From contig JAQFVV010006341.1 of assembly GCA_028023455.1 (NCBI GenBank), positions 1,490,001-1,554,000 on the forward strand: 64,000 bases of DNA, given 5' to 3'. Numbering within the stretch: the first letter of the stretch is position 1; each line of letters starts with the position of its first letter. Shown one piece after another: positions 1-11,819 of this stretch. Source of the stretch: Epiperipatus broadwayi (lineage: Eukaryota; Onychophora; Udeonychophora; Euonychophora; Peripatidae). The notes under the pieces were generated by a model, which had not been told where the DNA came from, ran no database searches, and was given only the letters and a program-made list of their open reading frames with translations. A program made the position numbers and the translations under genes.

Positions 1-2
1 CT

Positions 3-302
3 GAGCTATCGAGTGACTCAAACTTAAAACTTGACTTTCCACAAAAATCCTTGACTGAATTCTGGATCGGAGCTAGGACTGAATTTCCCACAATTTCTGA
101 AATGGCATTAAATGTTCTTCTGCCATTCAGCACCACATACTTATGTGAAATGACTTTTTCAGCTTTAATGTATATTAAATCCAAATATCGTTCAACGCTG
201 AAAAACATTGTAGATGCTTTACGTCCAGCAGTATCAAATATTTCACCAAGATTTAATTTGTTATGCAGCAAAAAAAAGCACATCTGTCTCATTAAAACGT
301 GA
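3..302 (+). CDS. hAT transposase C-terminal fragment (ZBED/SCAND3-like)
   Basis: An open frame runs from the window edge to a TGA at 300-302 (about 99 residues, 5' end outside the window). It contains LDFPQKSLTEFWIG, EFPTISEMALNVLLPFSTTY, LCEMTFSALMYIKSKYRSTL and a final ISPRFNLLCSKKK. This order (FW, the hydrophobic LLPFSTTYLCE.xFSAL block, then a basic loop and the SPRFNLLCSKKK tail) is the hAT C-terminal dimerisation region as found in ZBED5/SCAND3/FAM200-type proteins. The visible frame has no stops, so the copy may be young or domesticated. The rest of the gene, including the catalytic DDE residues and BED finger, would lie to the left. Confidence 0.8.
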   Translation, partial: ELSSDSNLKLDFPQKSLTEFWIGARTEFPTISEMALNVLLPFSTTYLCEMTFSALMYIKSKYRSTLKNIVDALRPAVSNISPRFNLLCSKKKHICLIKT

Positions 303-930
303 TTTTCTTTCATTAATTTTCATATACTTAAAACAAATCCTAAAACTACTTATTTTCATATGTATATTGTTTACCAAAGAAATAAATTATTTATGGGAAT
401 ATTTATTTCCATATCTATTTTACATTTAATATCTGGGGTGTCGGAAAAATCTCGATGACAAAAAGAAGTCATGGATGAAAACAAGTTTAAGAAGCACTGA
501 TTTAAACCATAAGGGCATTCCTTCATGATCTTTTATTTCTATATTGCGATCTAAAAATTGATAAGGCAATTTCTTTTATTTTATGATGAATACTGACCAA
601 ACCAAGGTAGAAATAGTGAGATAGAAGATTCATTATTATTGTTACAAAATAACCTGATGCTGGCTGATGATGATCATGTAAGGTGACAATCGGTATACAA
701 TGCCGCATCAACATTGGGGCTTTTATAAAATGGCACTTCGTATTTAAGCTAGATTTATATTATTATGAATGATGTCTCAATTCTGAAACATACTAGTTTT
801 TATATTCTCATCCCATATTATAATCAATATTCCATTACAAAATGGCGACCAATGAATGGCCTATGTTTTATTCAAATTATATTAAATCATTTCCCAAGGT
901 CATCATTTTTATCATGCTAAAATATATAAA
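303..930. other. Intergenic, no gene recognised
   Basis: AT-rich sequence downstream of the hAT fragment. A short open stretch on the minus strand (523-714) has no recognisable similarity. Confidence 0.5.
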
Positions 931-1380
931 TTTCATATATGTGAATGGTACTTTGAGATTAGACCTGCTGTAACATATTCGTCATAATTATTGTAACTTT
1001 GCAATGATGTGCAATCATTATTCCTATATTTGCAATTAAATTTCTTGAATTAAATTTAGAAGCAAATAATTGAATTTCAATTCATAAAGACCTTTCTTCT
1101 ATTTGTCAACTTTGAAGAGAAGATTCCTTAAACTATTTTAAAAAAATATTTTTTTTTTTTTAGATTGTTTAAAAAATCCCAAAGTCATTTATAATTGACA
1201 GATAAAAGTAAGGTCTTTATAAATTGAAATTCACTTATTTACTTCTAAATTTAATTCAAGAAGTTTAATTGTAAATATGGGAATAATGGTTGCAGCCATT
1301 ATTTTACAACATAGAATAATTATGATGAATATGTCACAGCAGGTCTAATCCCAAGATACTAAGTCGTCTTCGCATATACT
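931..1380. repeat. 450-bp imperfect palindrome (fold-back MITE-like)
   Basis: About 190-bp arms around an A/T-run centre near 1155. Left-arm landmarks GATTAGACCTGCTGT, AATTTAGAAGCAAATAA and CATAAAGACCT recur on the opposite strand in the right arm (ending TTAGTATATGCGAAG on the minus strand). The arms differ at many positions, so the element is old. No coding capacity. No clear target duplication was found. Confidence 0.75.
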
Positions 1381-2508
1381 AACAGATAGTTTTATTGGGC
1401 TATGGTTCCAAGTAGCTAATACTACATCTTAATTTTTAATAGATTTATTCAGTAATTCAATACATCCAGGAGGAAGATTAATTAAAAAAAAAAAAAAAGC
1501 AGTAACAAATGAAATAAACGTAAAGTCAAATTTAAATAAACTTATGAATATGATTATTTTAAATAATATATAAACATTTCATAAATACAGCACTTAATAT
1601 ATATATAGGACTAGCTTTCCAAAAACTGTCAATATAAATCTAAACATTCATTTTCTTTTTTGTCAAAAACCTATAAGAACAAAATGGTCATTTATTTCTA
1701 CTATCTTAGGCTTTAATAAGGCTTAACTTTTTAATCAATATTGGACCCGTGATATTATTCATTTAAACTTCACTCATAATTTCAACATTTGTCAAAAAAT
1801 CAAACATTAAAACTTGAGATAGTATGAATAAATGGTTGTTTTATTCCTGTAAGTTTTGTATAAAGAAAATGGGTATATTAACATTTATACTGATGGCTTA
1901 TATCTGCTTCCATCTTTATTTTGACAATATTTACAATGAACATACATGTATCACTATTACAGTTATGATTTCAATATATAAAAATCCATTCTAGTTGTAA
2001 TTATTTATATATATAAATCCCTTATTTTTAACAATTCTATTTAGCCCAATCTAAGTTTATCAGTTAAGATTATGTAAATATTATATATATTTGTATTCAC
2101 TATTATTGCCATTAGGCAAACTAAAGTAAGTCATTGGGATCTATTGTAGTTTCCCTAACCTGCTAGTTTAACTTTAAAAGATAGATTTACTGAATCTCTT
2201 TAATATTTGTTTAGCTACTTCACTTTCAATTCAGAAAAAACTAATAAGTATCAGTAAATCTTGTCATATCTTGGCTGTATAAACTGAACAATGGATAAAG
2301 AACTGCGACAAGTGCTAACACAGATACTATCAAAAACAAAACACAAAATAAACAAAAATAAAAAATTCTAAAAAAAAAATTTTTTTAATATTTCATTTCA
2401 CAATTTAAATTATTTGATAATATAATGGCATGCCTACCCTAAATTCCTGACCAAGAGTTGTTCCTATCATGTAGGATACAATGATGGTTCATTAAAGATT
2501 AAATTACA
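1381..2508. other. Intergenic, no gene recognised
   Basis: AT-rich DNA with poly(A) runs (about 1484-1498 and 2366-2388). No exon or transposon recognised. Confidence 0.5.
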
Positions 2509-3293
2509 CAGAGGCAAACTCTCCATACACTAGCGCCACAATGTACAAACCATAGTAATCAATGGATGCAGGAAGGTTTGTGCATAAAATCCCTATTTAG
2601 TGCCAACACATTCAATATCCCCAGACTAGTTTCTAGCTCGTGGCTTTCATCAGTAAGGAGCCTTGGATCTGAGACCACTGCACATAGATCTTACGATCTA
2701 ATGCAACCCTCCAATATACTTTTTAGCTAAGTATAAAGCTTTGAAATCAAAATAAAAACACAATAAGGTTTTCAAGCTAAGCTCATTAGCTTGTATAGTT
2801 GGATAGATCTGAACTCAGTTCACCATTCATATTATTTGGTTCTAAAGTTTACAAACCACAGTCACCACAATCCTATTGTTACAAAACCATCAAACATCAC
2901 ATGAATGGTGATCAAACATCATATGATCACGATTCATGTGATGTTTGATGGTTTAATACCAATAGGATTATGGAGACTGTGTTTATTAAAGAACCAAAGA
3001 CATCAAAAATTATAGAGGCTGATCTGAATTACAAGTTAATGAGCTTAGCTTGAAAACATTATTGTGATTTCCAGTTTGGACTCAAATCTTATAGTTAGCT
3101 AAAAAAAGGGAAAGGGTGCTGCTAGTGCTCTCAGATCCAAGTCTTCTCACTGATAAAAGCCACAAGCTAGAAACTAGTCTGGGAATATTGGATGAGTAGG
3201 CACAAGATAGGGATTTTATGCACAAACTTTCCTGCATTCATTGATTATTCTGGCTTGCAGAGTGGAGCTACTGTATGGAACGTTTTGATTCTG
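2509..3293. mobile_element. Fold-back element, long-palindrome copy (family F1)
   Basis: The two halves (about 2509-2910 and 2925-3293) are inverted copies of each other. The left has GGCAAACTCTCCATAC, CCCCAGACTAGTTTCTAGCT and CTTGGATCTGAGA; the right has the complements in reverse order. The centre near 2918 reads CACATGAATGGTGATC on one side and GATCACGATTCATGTG on the other. The same family recurs at 29254, 33289 and 62315, each with the CACTCAGTGCAAG, ACTCATCCA and GGTGATCATG blocks. It is non-coding and presumably mobilised in trans. The right flank (AAGAATGGTGATCATGT at about 3318-3335) is shared with the other copies, so the true family boundary may extend to about 3345. Confidence 0.75.
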
Positions 3294-3345
3294 TGATAAG
3301 CAGCTTATGTAGGCATAAAGAATGGTGATCATGTAAAGGTTAAAT

Positions 3346-3869
3346 ACTGTTTTTGATACAAATAATCTTTTCTGTTTACCTCTTTTCTTTTATCAATTAC
3401 TTACGTTATTGTAGGGACCAGTCATGGTAAGCCTTATAAGACATTGACATTTTCTTTAAGTAGGGCAATGGAATCATGTGTTTGAGCAACAATAGTTCCA
3501 TTCTTTAATTACAGGCACATTTCTGATTCTAATTCCCTATTTTTTAAACTCGTCCTCAAGAATTAAGAAAATAATTATTCGAATAGATTTAGTAAGTTGG
3601 CATTCTTTAGCTGTGATTTTTACTCAAGACAATACAATTACAGAGTCATTTAGAACTGAATTTCAGTGAGACAGGAATTTTGGCTAACAAAGATGGTATG
3701 TTTAGGCAGCCCTATTTAGGGATTCCTCTGCCTACCATGGAAATAGACAGGCATAAAATGACATCTCACAGTCAGGTTAGGTTACCACTCTAATGAATTA
3801 CTCATTCAATGGAAGGAATAATAATAATATCAAAAGTATTGATAAAGCAAAAGACAATGATAGTACAAA
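3346..3869. other. Intergenic, no gene recognised
   Basis: AT-rich DNA between two inverted-repeat elements; nothing recognised. Confidence 0.45.
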
Positions 3870-3877
3870 AAATGAGT

Positions 3878-4947
3878 GGTACTGGTTGATTAGATACGCA
3901 TGCGACTTGATGTCGTTGTTTAGTTGCTAAAACACATAAAAATGCAGTTTACATGACCCAAAGTTTACAGCCTATAGAACAGTAACCATATTAGCTGTTA
4001 CGAGCCTAAATTGTGTTGCACACAAATATTACAGCCCACTGATGTGCTTCGTGACACTATGCAAATGCGCACATTTCACAGATCGCTACCGTATCATGTG
4101 AGGATGTGTGGAATTCAAGTGACCATAACTCTTGTAATGTGTTCGAAGTAATGATCTTACACTCTACCTGAAGTAGTATTACATACTAATAATTGTAAGC
4201 CCATCGCCGCGCTCCCCTACACAGCTTGGAAGGTGAAAAAAGTTGCAAAAGTGTAAGGAAAAGCACAATTTCACAGAATTCATGTGAAAAGGCATGTTTG
4301 CACGAGAACAGCTATGAGACAAATTAAATGACTGAGATTGCACGCTGTTTTGGAAATCAGAGCTTGGTTTGATCAGACTACTGCATCTTTTGGACGATCC
4401 AAAGGATCGTCAAAAACATCGGTCCCCGGCCCTGCACATTCTAGCGCTACCATTTATAATGTCATTTAAAAATCTAATTATTCGATTTCAGAAAAATTAA
4501 ACTGTTATGTTTTATAAAATAATGTCTGTTCGTAAATTGTTTACAAACATTTTGCAGAATGTTGGCCCGTAATGTTTATAATAGTCTTTTTTTCGATAAA
4601 GAGCAGCTACTAGACAACTAAAATTGCATGTTGTTTTGATCAGAGTACTGCATCTTTTGGATGATCCTTAGGATCGGTAAAACCATCAGCCCAGGGCCCC
4701 ACACATTCAAGCGCTAACATTTATAATGTCATTTAAAACTGCAAGTATTCCATTTTAGAAAATAATGTTGGTTCGTAAATTGTCAACACGCGCTGAAATG
4801 TATAATGTAATTTACAAATGTAATTATTCCATTTTAGAAAATAATGTTGTTTTGCAATGGAAAGTTGGGCCAGTAAACAGCATTTTTATGTGTTTTAGCA
4901 CATAAACAATGCCATCAAGTATCGTGCATGTCTAATCAACCAGTACC
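3878..4947. mobile_element. Non-autonomous DNA transposon, 80-bp TIRs, 8-bp target duplication
   Basis: Both ends start GGTACTGGTTGATTAGA when read inwards. They stay alike for about 80 bp, including the exact block GCTAAAACACATAAAAATGC. Flanking 8-mers are AAATGAGT (3870-3877) and AGATGAGT (4948-4955), matching at 7 of 8 positions. An 8-bp duplication suits hAT, P or Merlin superfamilies, but the tip is not the usual hAT CAG, so I do not assign one. The interior has no long frame and carries a direct duplication (4339-4476 and 4625-4735). It is richer in CpG than its flanks. Confidence 0.75.
4339..4735. repeat. Direct duplication inside the 3878-4947 element
   Basis: 4339-4476 and 4625-4735 share TGATCAGA.TACTGCATC, CTTTTGGA.GATCC and CATTTATAATGTCATTTAAA in the same order, with an indel in the second copy. 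The spacing is about 286 bp. Confidence 0.65.
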
Positions 4948-4989
4948 AGATGAGTATTATAAATTATATATTTTTTTCTAAATATAAGT

Positions 4990-7165
4990 ACGTATAATAT
5001 GCGAAGTTTACTTGATACAAACTCTTCAAAACCAGAATGGAGGACTGCATTGGTGGCGAAGCTGTCAAAATTTAAAATCGACACAGCTGCTATTACTGAA
5101 ACTCATCTCTCAGAGAAAGTTTAATAGAACAGATGGATAGATTCAAATTGTTTGGGAAAAATATGTCAGTTAATGAATGGAGAATGTAGTGTTGGATTTG
5201 CTGTAAAATTTAATTTAGCATTTTCTATTATTGGTTTTCCTCATTATATCAACGAAAGACTACTAGTGTTAAAGCTGACTTGTACTCATTTAATTAGTGA
5301 ATATACTCAAGATTTAAGATTCAGAAAATTCAGACAAGAAAAGTATTTAATATTTGTTGGTCAGCATTAACACAGCAATACCATTAAAAAAATAAGCATG
5401 TGTTGATACAAATAGATGATTTTGACTACAGTGATTGAAAATAATGGGGTTAGTGTTTATGCACAACACATGGATTGACTATCACACTTTCTCTAAACAG
5501 AAAATCTTCAAAGTAATATGGATGCATCCATGTACAAAACAATGACATTTAATAGATTATATTATAGTTAGTAGTCAAAATATAAGAGAATTTCACATTA
5601 CATGAGCAACTTAGAAGCATAGATTACTAGATAAATTACAAGTTAATATGATCCAAGATTAAAATGATAGTTGCTTAAAAAAGATATTCCAATTATATTT
5701 ATCAGAAAATTGATGTTTGTTATTTAGAACAATCTATAGTACATTTTAACAGCTGTTAAACCCTAAAATTGCTAATTTGGATCTTCAGAATTGATAATTT
5801 TTAAAGCATAGAATTCTATTAAGTAATACATTACGAATACAAGTAAATCTATTCTAGGTTCACTAAAAAAAAGATCATGATTCATATTTCGACAATGATA
5901 TTATTAGTGATTTAAATTAAACAGTAACATGACATTTTCTGCTTAGCAGAATAATAGATTAAATGTGGAAATTCTAAATATAAAGATCCGAAGGGAGAAG
6001 TTCAACAACAGACAAGGCGGCTTAAAAATGGTTGGATTAAAACTGCAAAGGGAATAAAGACATTTGCTGATTGTGATCATTCTAGATCTTTTTTTGATGC
6101 AATGAAAGCAATATAATGGACACGAGCAATATTTCAATCCTATTAAATCAGCAATGATACTCATATAATAACAAAATAGGTAAATGGAATAATTTGATTA
6201 TCTTTTGAATGATACAAGAATTGCGATAACTTTTAATGATAGAGATTTAAATTAAAATATACTACAAAACAGCTTTTAGTAATTTGAAAAATGGAAAGGC
6301 TGCTAGTCCTAATAAAATACTCAGAAGTTTTAAAATATGCAGTGATCTGCTAGTTTCAAAAATATTAGAATTTCTTTTAGGAATGTACAGACCCGTGATG
6401 TTGTGCCACCGGATCTTATGTATGCTTTTATTGTTACAATTTTTGAAAAGGAATAGACAAAATTGCACCATTATTATCCATTACAGCAAAGATATTTTCA
6501 AGAACTGTTGAATAGGTTGCTTCCAGTTATAGATGAAAGATTACCAGAAACTCAATGGGGTTTTAGAGAATCAAGAACTGTGGGTAAATAAATGATTTAT
6601 ATTGCTTTTACAGATTTTGTCAACACATTTGATTCAAATAATAAAACAGGTCTATGTCATTATTTGAAATTAGTTGATTGTTCACAATTTTTTTTATATT
6701 ATACAGCTTTTACATGGTGCAACGAGAACAAGTGTTATTATTATAGGTAAAAAATCTGAAACTTTGAAATAACTAGTATTAAACAAGGATGTGTACTTGC
6801 TCCAATATAATTTTCAATTTTTATGACAATGATCTTTACAGGTCGCTTAATCAAACAGTGATTAAGATAAAATGCAGATTTGACAGTGAAACTTTTAATT
6901 TTAATCAATTAAAAGCAAAGACAAAAACTTTTTCTTTCTAGTTGTGAATTTACAATATGCTGATGATTGCACTATTTTTGCAAGTACATAAGATGATTTG
7001 CAGAATGTTCTTAATGCTTTGAATACAACATCTAAAAACTGGTTTATTAATTAACTTCAAGTTCTTTATTAGCCAATGATGAAAGAAAAATCTTCAGCAA
7101 TTTTTAGCTTGGATGATTATCAATTTGAAAATGTTAACTAGTTTAAATACCTAGGTAATAAATAG
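4990..7165 (+). pseudogene. Decayed non-LTR retrotransposon (AP endonuclease + reverse transcriptase)
   Basis: Plus-strand relics of a LINE polyprotein, in order. Endonuclease start: NMRSLLDTNSSKPEWRTAL, then LSKFKIDTAAITETHLSEK at 4996-5122. A GECSVGFAVK segment is at about 5180-5210. The linker relic FADCDHSRSFFDAMKAIY is at about 6064-6117. RT segments follow: AFSNLKNGKAASPNK (about 6265-6310), PPDLMYAFIVTIFEK, LPETQWGFRESRTVGK (about 6543-6590), an IAFTDFVNTFDSN motif A, IKQGCVLAP motif B (about 6779-6804) and LQYADDCTIFAS motif C (about 6952-6990), then FKYLG near 7150. Many stops and frameshifts show it is dead. It resembles the animal family with the RTALVARELxRxxIDIAALSET endonuclease, not the RTE copies elsewhere in this window. 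The clade is not certain. Confidence 0.85.
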
Positions 7166-7849
7166 GAAACTGGTGTGCTGGGCATTATCAAATGTCCATT
7201 CACAAAGTCTGCAGTAAAGAACATTACAGCAGGTACACAAGTAAATTTGTATATATTAAGCATAACAAATATATAAATGTGCTACAATAATAAGGGAAGT
7301 TGGGTCTGAGCATTAGAATACCCACACACACCAATTTAAAGTAAACATTTAATTGACAGAGAAATATTATACACAAACAAATACATGTATAATAAACTCA
7401 TGAATTTTTTATTTTTTGCACATTTTCATTATATGTCATTTTATGGTTATGTATTTTGCTTTTCTCTAAAAAACTCAAATGGAGAAATGGATCACGTGTT
7501 GGAACATATTTGTAAAATAAATAAAGTAATTGTTCCAACATACTTGTATATATATATATTTTGTTTAATTACTTTTCTAAAAACTAATTTTCTTTTAATA
7601 AAGAATGTTAATTGCTGTGGCAAAAATCTAATCAAAAGTAAAATGTTGATAATGAATTCAGTAATTAAAATGTTATTTTTTTTTTAGATAAAATTCTTTT
7701 GAATTAATATCTGTAATCAAGTGGTCTGAGAATCCAAGATGGAAACTAAACATTATATCAAACCCTGTTATGTAGAATTTAATCGAAAAATAAAAAGGTT
7801 TGTAATCTGAATGATAAGCTAAAATAAAGGGTTGGCTGATTCATACTTC
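7166..7849. other. No gene recognised
   Basis: AT-rich tail of, or flank to, the dead LINE. A 100-codon open frame at 7385-7687 is rich in Phe, Leu, Ile and Lys, as expected by chance in such DNA. Confidence 0.5.
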
Positions 7850-9400
7850 TCGGGGGGAGGGGGTACCTGAATTAGTTCTGTATGAGTGGGGTTGATAAGT
7901 TTTAGCCAGTGCTGTGGGATTCATTCTTTCTTTAGCATTTTTCCTGTCTAAGTCGCTCACTACTTTGGCTCCGGAATTCTCCAGTCATCCAGTCACTTAG
8001 AAATTCATTTATGGACTAGACTAATGCTGATATTTCCTAAGAAGAAATCCATTACACAATTCTTTTAAGAACTCCTGTCTTGTGGATTCAATTAACCATT
8101 CAAGATAGCGGATGAAAATTTAGTAATAATAATAATTACTGCATTATACCAGAAAGAAAATATGGAGAAATCTACCAGAATTTCCAGTAAAATGACCGTG
8201 GGATAGACAACCAGCCAGTGCACCCACCCTTGCTCTGCCAAAATCGCCAAGACGTGACTACATCAGTTCCATCTGGCTATGATGATGACAAAAGATGCCT
8301 TGCCTATGCTTGAATGATATGAAATCCTCACCGCACAGCCAGTTGACTTGAAACCCACTCAGAAGCCCAGTCAGGAGAAGATGAAGACGCCTACATCATT
8401 TAAAAAAGGAAAGAGAGTTGTCTCTCGCATATATATATATTGGATTTTATGGTTATTACAGGTATAATGATATAGCTTTTACTTAAATCTTTTGATTCAT
8501 TTTTCCATCTCAAATTCCAGTATTTTCAGCAAAGGTTGCAATTAGTTTTTTGTTTGTTTGTTTGTTTTTCTTCTTCTTGTTACTCCGGAAAATTATCATA
8601 AGCTAATATACATGTGCATATATGCGCCCATACCCTTGTAATATTTGTAAATACGACACCTCATGTTGAGTGTCTAAAATGTATTTATCCATATATCTTT
8701 ATTTGTTGTCAATGCGACATGTTATGATGAGTGCCAAAGGGGTTTATTCATTGTAAATTTCCCATCAGCAAGTCCACTAATAACTTTATATTTAGGATAG
8801 TGGTGAGTGTATAATTGTGCTGCACATATATATATATAAGAATTTATCTATCGTGAAAGGCAAATAGGTACAGCACCTCATGTTGAGTGCCCTAAGGTAT
8901 TTGAGTCAACACAATCTTATTGACATGTTATAAAATATGGAAGTTACTATTAGTTATGTAATGAAATATTTTATATTGCAAAGATATTTAAGCATAGTTT
9001 TTTTTAATATTTACTTAAATAAAACGAGGTTTAAAGTCCTGAGTAGTATATGCCTGCATAACTGAAAATCTTTTATTTGAGAAACATATTTCAAATCACA
9101 TAAAGTACAACTTATTTATGCGGGTAAAAGCTCAGACCACTTCCATTCATTAGTAACCATTGAAGACAATTGTAGGGGTTTATTATTATTTTTATTCATG
9201 TAAAATTGCATTTATGTTCATCTATTTTCAGCGCATCAAATATATATAGGTGTGCGACAACAATTCTTAGTTATTTTGTTTATTATATAAGTATAAACTG
9301 GTGGTGGACATCGGGATTTCAATAAATATTTAATCGTGATATAAATTTGTTTGTTTTTATATTATTTTATTTGATAAAATGTACCCTTTCCTTATCAATC
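7850..9400. repeat. Unclassified dispersed-repeat-like region
   Basis: More balanced in G+C than the surroundings in parts (7850-8420). At about 8656, 8713 and 8869 the motif ACACCTCATGTTGAGTG, or a diverged form, recurs, each time followed by a CTAA/CCAAA-type stretch. Near the right end a TATATAAG (about 9284) is followed by AATAAA (about 9320), which could be the promoter and polyadenylation part of an LTR. I found no matching second LTR and no polyprotein, so the class stays open. Confidence 0.3.
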
Positions 9401-11730
9401 ACGTACCTATAATAACCATTTAACTTACCCATTGAAGACCCTAGATGTAGAGTATACTGAGCTAGCCATACGGGATATTGCTCTACCGGGGTGTTAAATC
9501 TTATTCTCATGTTCCATTGAAAATATGGTATTGCATATCATTCTAGAAGTGGGAAAATTCATTTTTATTCTTTTCTAGGAGTGGCGCGCAAAAGCTATTA
9601 GTAAATAAACTTTTCAAAGATATGTACTTACCGTAGGTCCTAAACATTCGGGCATTCGAGAAAATTACTAACTAAACAGGTTTTTAAATTGGCAGAATCT
9701 GTCAACCAGCTAAATTGGTACCCATTTCTTACCTGTTTAATCCGTCACTTCATGCTCAGTGCGAGATTAGGAGCATAATTCTGCAGGGAAGTATGGGCCG
9801 GTACACTGTACTTAAGATATTGGGATACAACAGACTTCAAAATGCTGCTGCTGCTTTTAACATATTAAAAGATTAACGACAAGATTCTTAATTTTTGAAA
9901 GTGTTTTTTTTTTTAAAGTGTTTTTTTTTTTTTTCTCCAATATTTTTAAAATTTAGATTTGTGAAATTAAAAATTGAGAAACAATCAAAAACAAATTAGG
10001 GATTTTATACTATCATACGAAAGTTTAAAAAAAAAGAAGCTATAATTTAGTACTTTCTATAGCCTTCTACTTTAATTTTAGCTTGAGTAATCACTGATTG
10101 TATAATAGCTTATGAGCACAAAATTGCAATATTCTGAAAGATTTTTAACAGCTGTAACTCTATTATATTAGATACTGCTGTATCCTGAGATTCTCTAAAG
10201 ATCAGTCAGGGAGTTAAGTAAATAAACAAACAATATACTTCAAAATGTATAAATAACAAGATTTGTTTATTAACAATAATAATGTGATAAAACAACATAA
10301 AAGGTAATAGTCCATTATACACTATTTATTTTCCTCAGGTTAAAATAATCTCCTTTCACACCAAATGTTTCTTGAAAAACAAATGAGTATATATAATTTC
10401 ATGTATACCTTAAACTATTAAAATTCACAATATTAGTACTTACATCAGCATTCACAATTTATACGTTGATAACAACTATCTTAGTTAGCAATTCTCTCTG
10501 CTGCTTGGTTTAAGCTTCTGTTAATTACCCTTTGCTGATAATAACCTTTTCTATTCACGAACACATATTGCTTATCACTTGTTGCTATTCCATTTTAGAC
10601 TTAATTTCTGCTAGTCAATCTACTGGCCTATCACTGAGCCACTCTTTACAGCTGCTCTGTTATCATGTCAAATCCACATTAACTTCAATCCAGTCTAATC
10701 ATTTTAGTTACTTCCTCTCTTTTCTTCATTTACAACAGGTGTATCTTAAACATGATCTAATTTGTATGAAACTAAGCTTTATTTGCATACAAATTCTATT
10801 CTAATATAATCTATAGTTTGGGACGATCTCTTAAGAAAATTTCTAGAGTAATTTTCTTCAATAAACGCGATGTTATTAAGATGACTATGCGTATCTACAA
10901 AAATAAATGATCTTTTATTACAAATACGGTTTTATACATGCAGACATTTCAAATACCTTTTATGAGATAAATTTTTGAAAAAAAAATTGAAAATGGTCAC
11001 ATTCAAAATTGATAAAACAGATGAAATGATCAATTAAAATTGATTTCCTCTGATTAAAAAAGGTTTAAAATTTAAATAAAGAAATGTCTTCCCATTAACT
11101 AGTTATAATTTGCTGATAAGTGGAGAAACTTTTTTAGCTCTTAAATCATTCAAATTTGAATTATAGATTGAACACACTAAGAACTTTTAGTGTTTAGTAT
11201 CCGCAACTGTGAATTACAAATACATAATGAAAAAAGTTTTTATATATAATTTAATAACACTTTATAATTTCATTAAAAATATAATTTTGATAAAATTTCA
11301 ACCCTGTTTATTATTTTTACATATTTGTATTTTATCCAAATCATTTAAGTATAGGTTTCGCAAATTACAAATAGCAATAGTTAATTAAGTTGTAATCTTT
11401 ATCATTTATGAATTATACTCTTCTTTATTAACTTTTCATGTTTTCTTCTTTTAATAGTTCTTTGAAAAAATTTTGCACCTAATTTCTAATTTTCTTTTTC
11501 ATGTCTTTATTATCTTTTTTCTGCTAGTTAAATTAATTATTTTTTTCTTAACATCTTACTATCACTTAAATTAAAGAGCAACAATATAGAATGAAGATAA
11601 TAAAAACCATTGTGTGTTATTTCAACTTGTGAAAGAAAAATCAATACAAATTATGCCATATATGAATAAAAAAAAAAAATCAGAAAGTAAACAATTCCCA
11701 ACTAACAGAACATTTTATTCTGAGAACTAT
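9401..11730. other. Intergenic, no gene recognised
   Basis: 9420-9900 is mixed-composition sequence without a recognisable frame. 9900-11730 is AT-rich with homopolymer runs. An open frame at 10532-10804 (plus) has no recognisable domain. Confidence 0.45.
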
Positions 11731-11819
11731 TGTCGCGGGATGGCACTATTTCTAACCAAAAACCCATTAATATAACGTTCCCGGGCTATCGATTCTCTAT
11801 TAATATTGACCTTTTTTTT

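Noticed and set aside
7385-7687. 100-codon open frame rich in Phe, Leu, Ile and Asn
   Set aside because: No motif, AT-driven composition, no splice or promoter context.
9240-9360. LTR-like TATATAAG and AATAAA pair
   Set aside because: No second LTR, primer-binding site or polyprotein; both motifs are common in AT-rich DNA.
10532-10804. 90-codon plus-strand frame
   Set aside because: Composition is chance-like and no family is recognisable.
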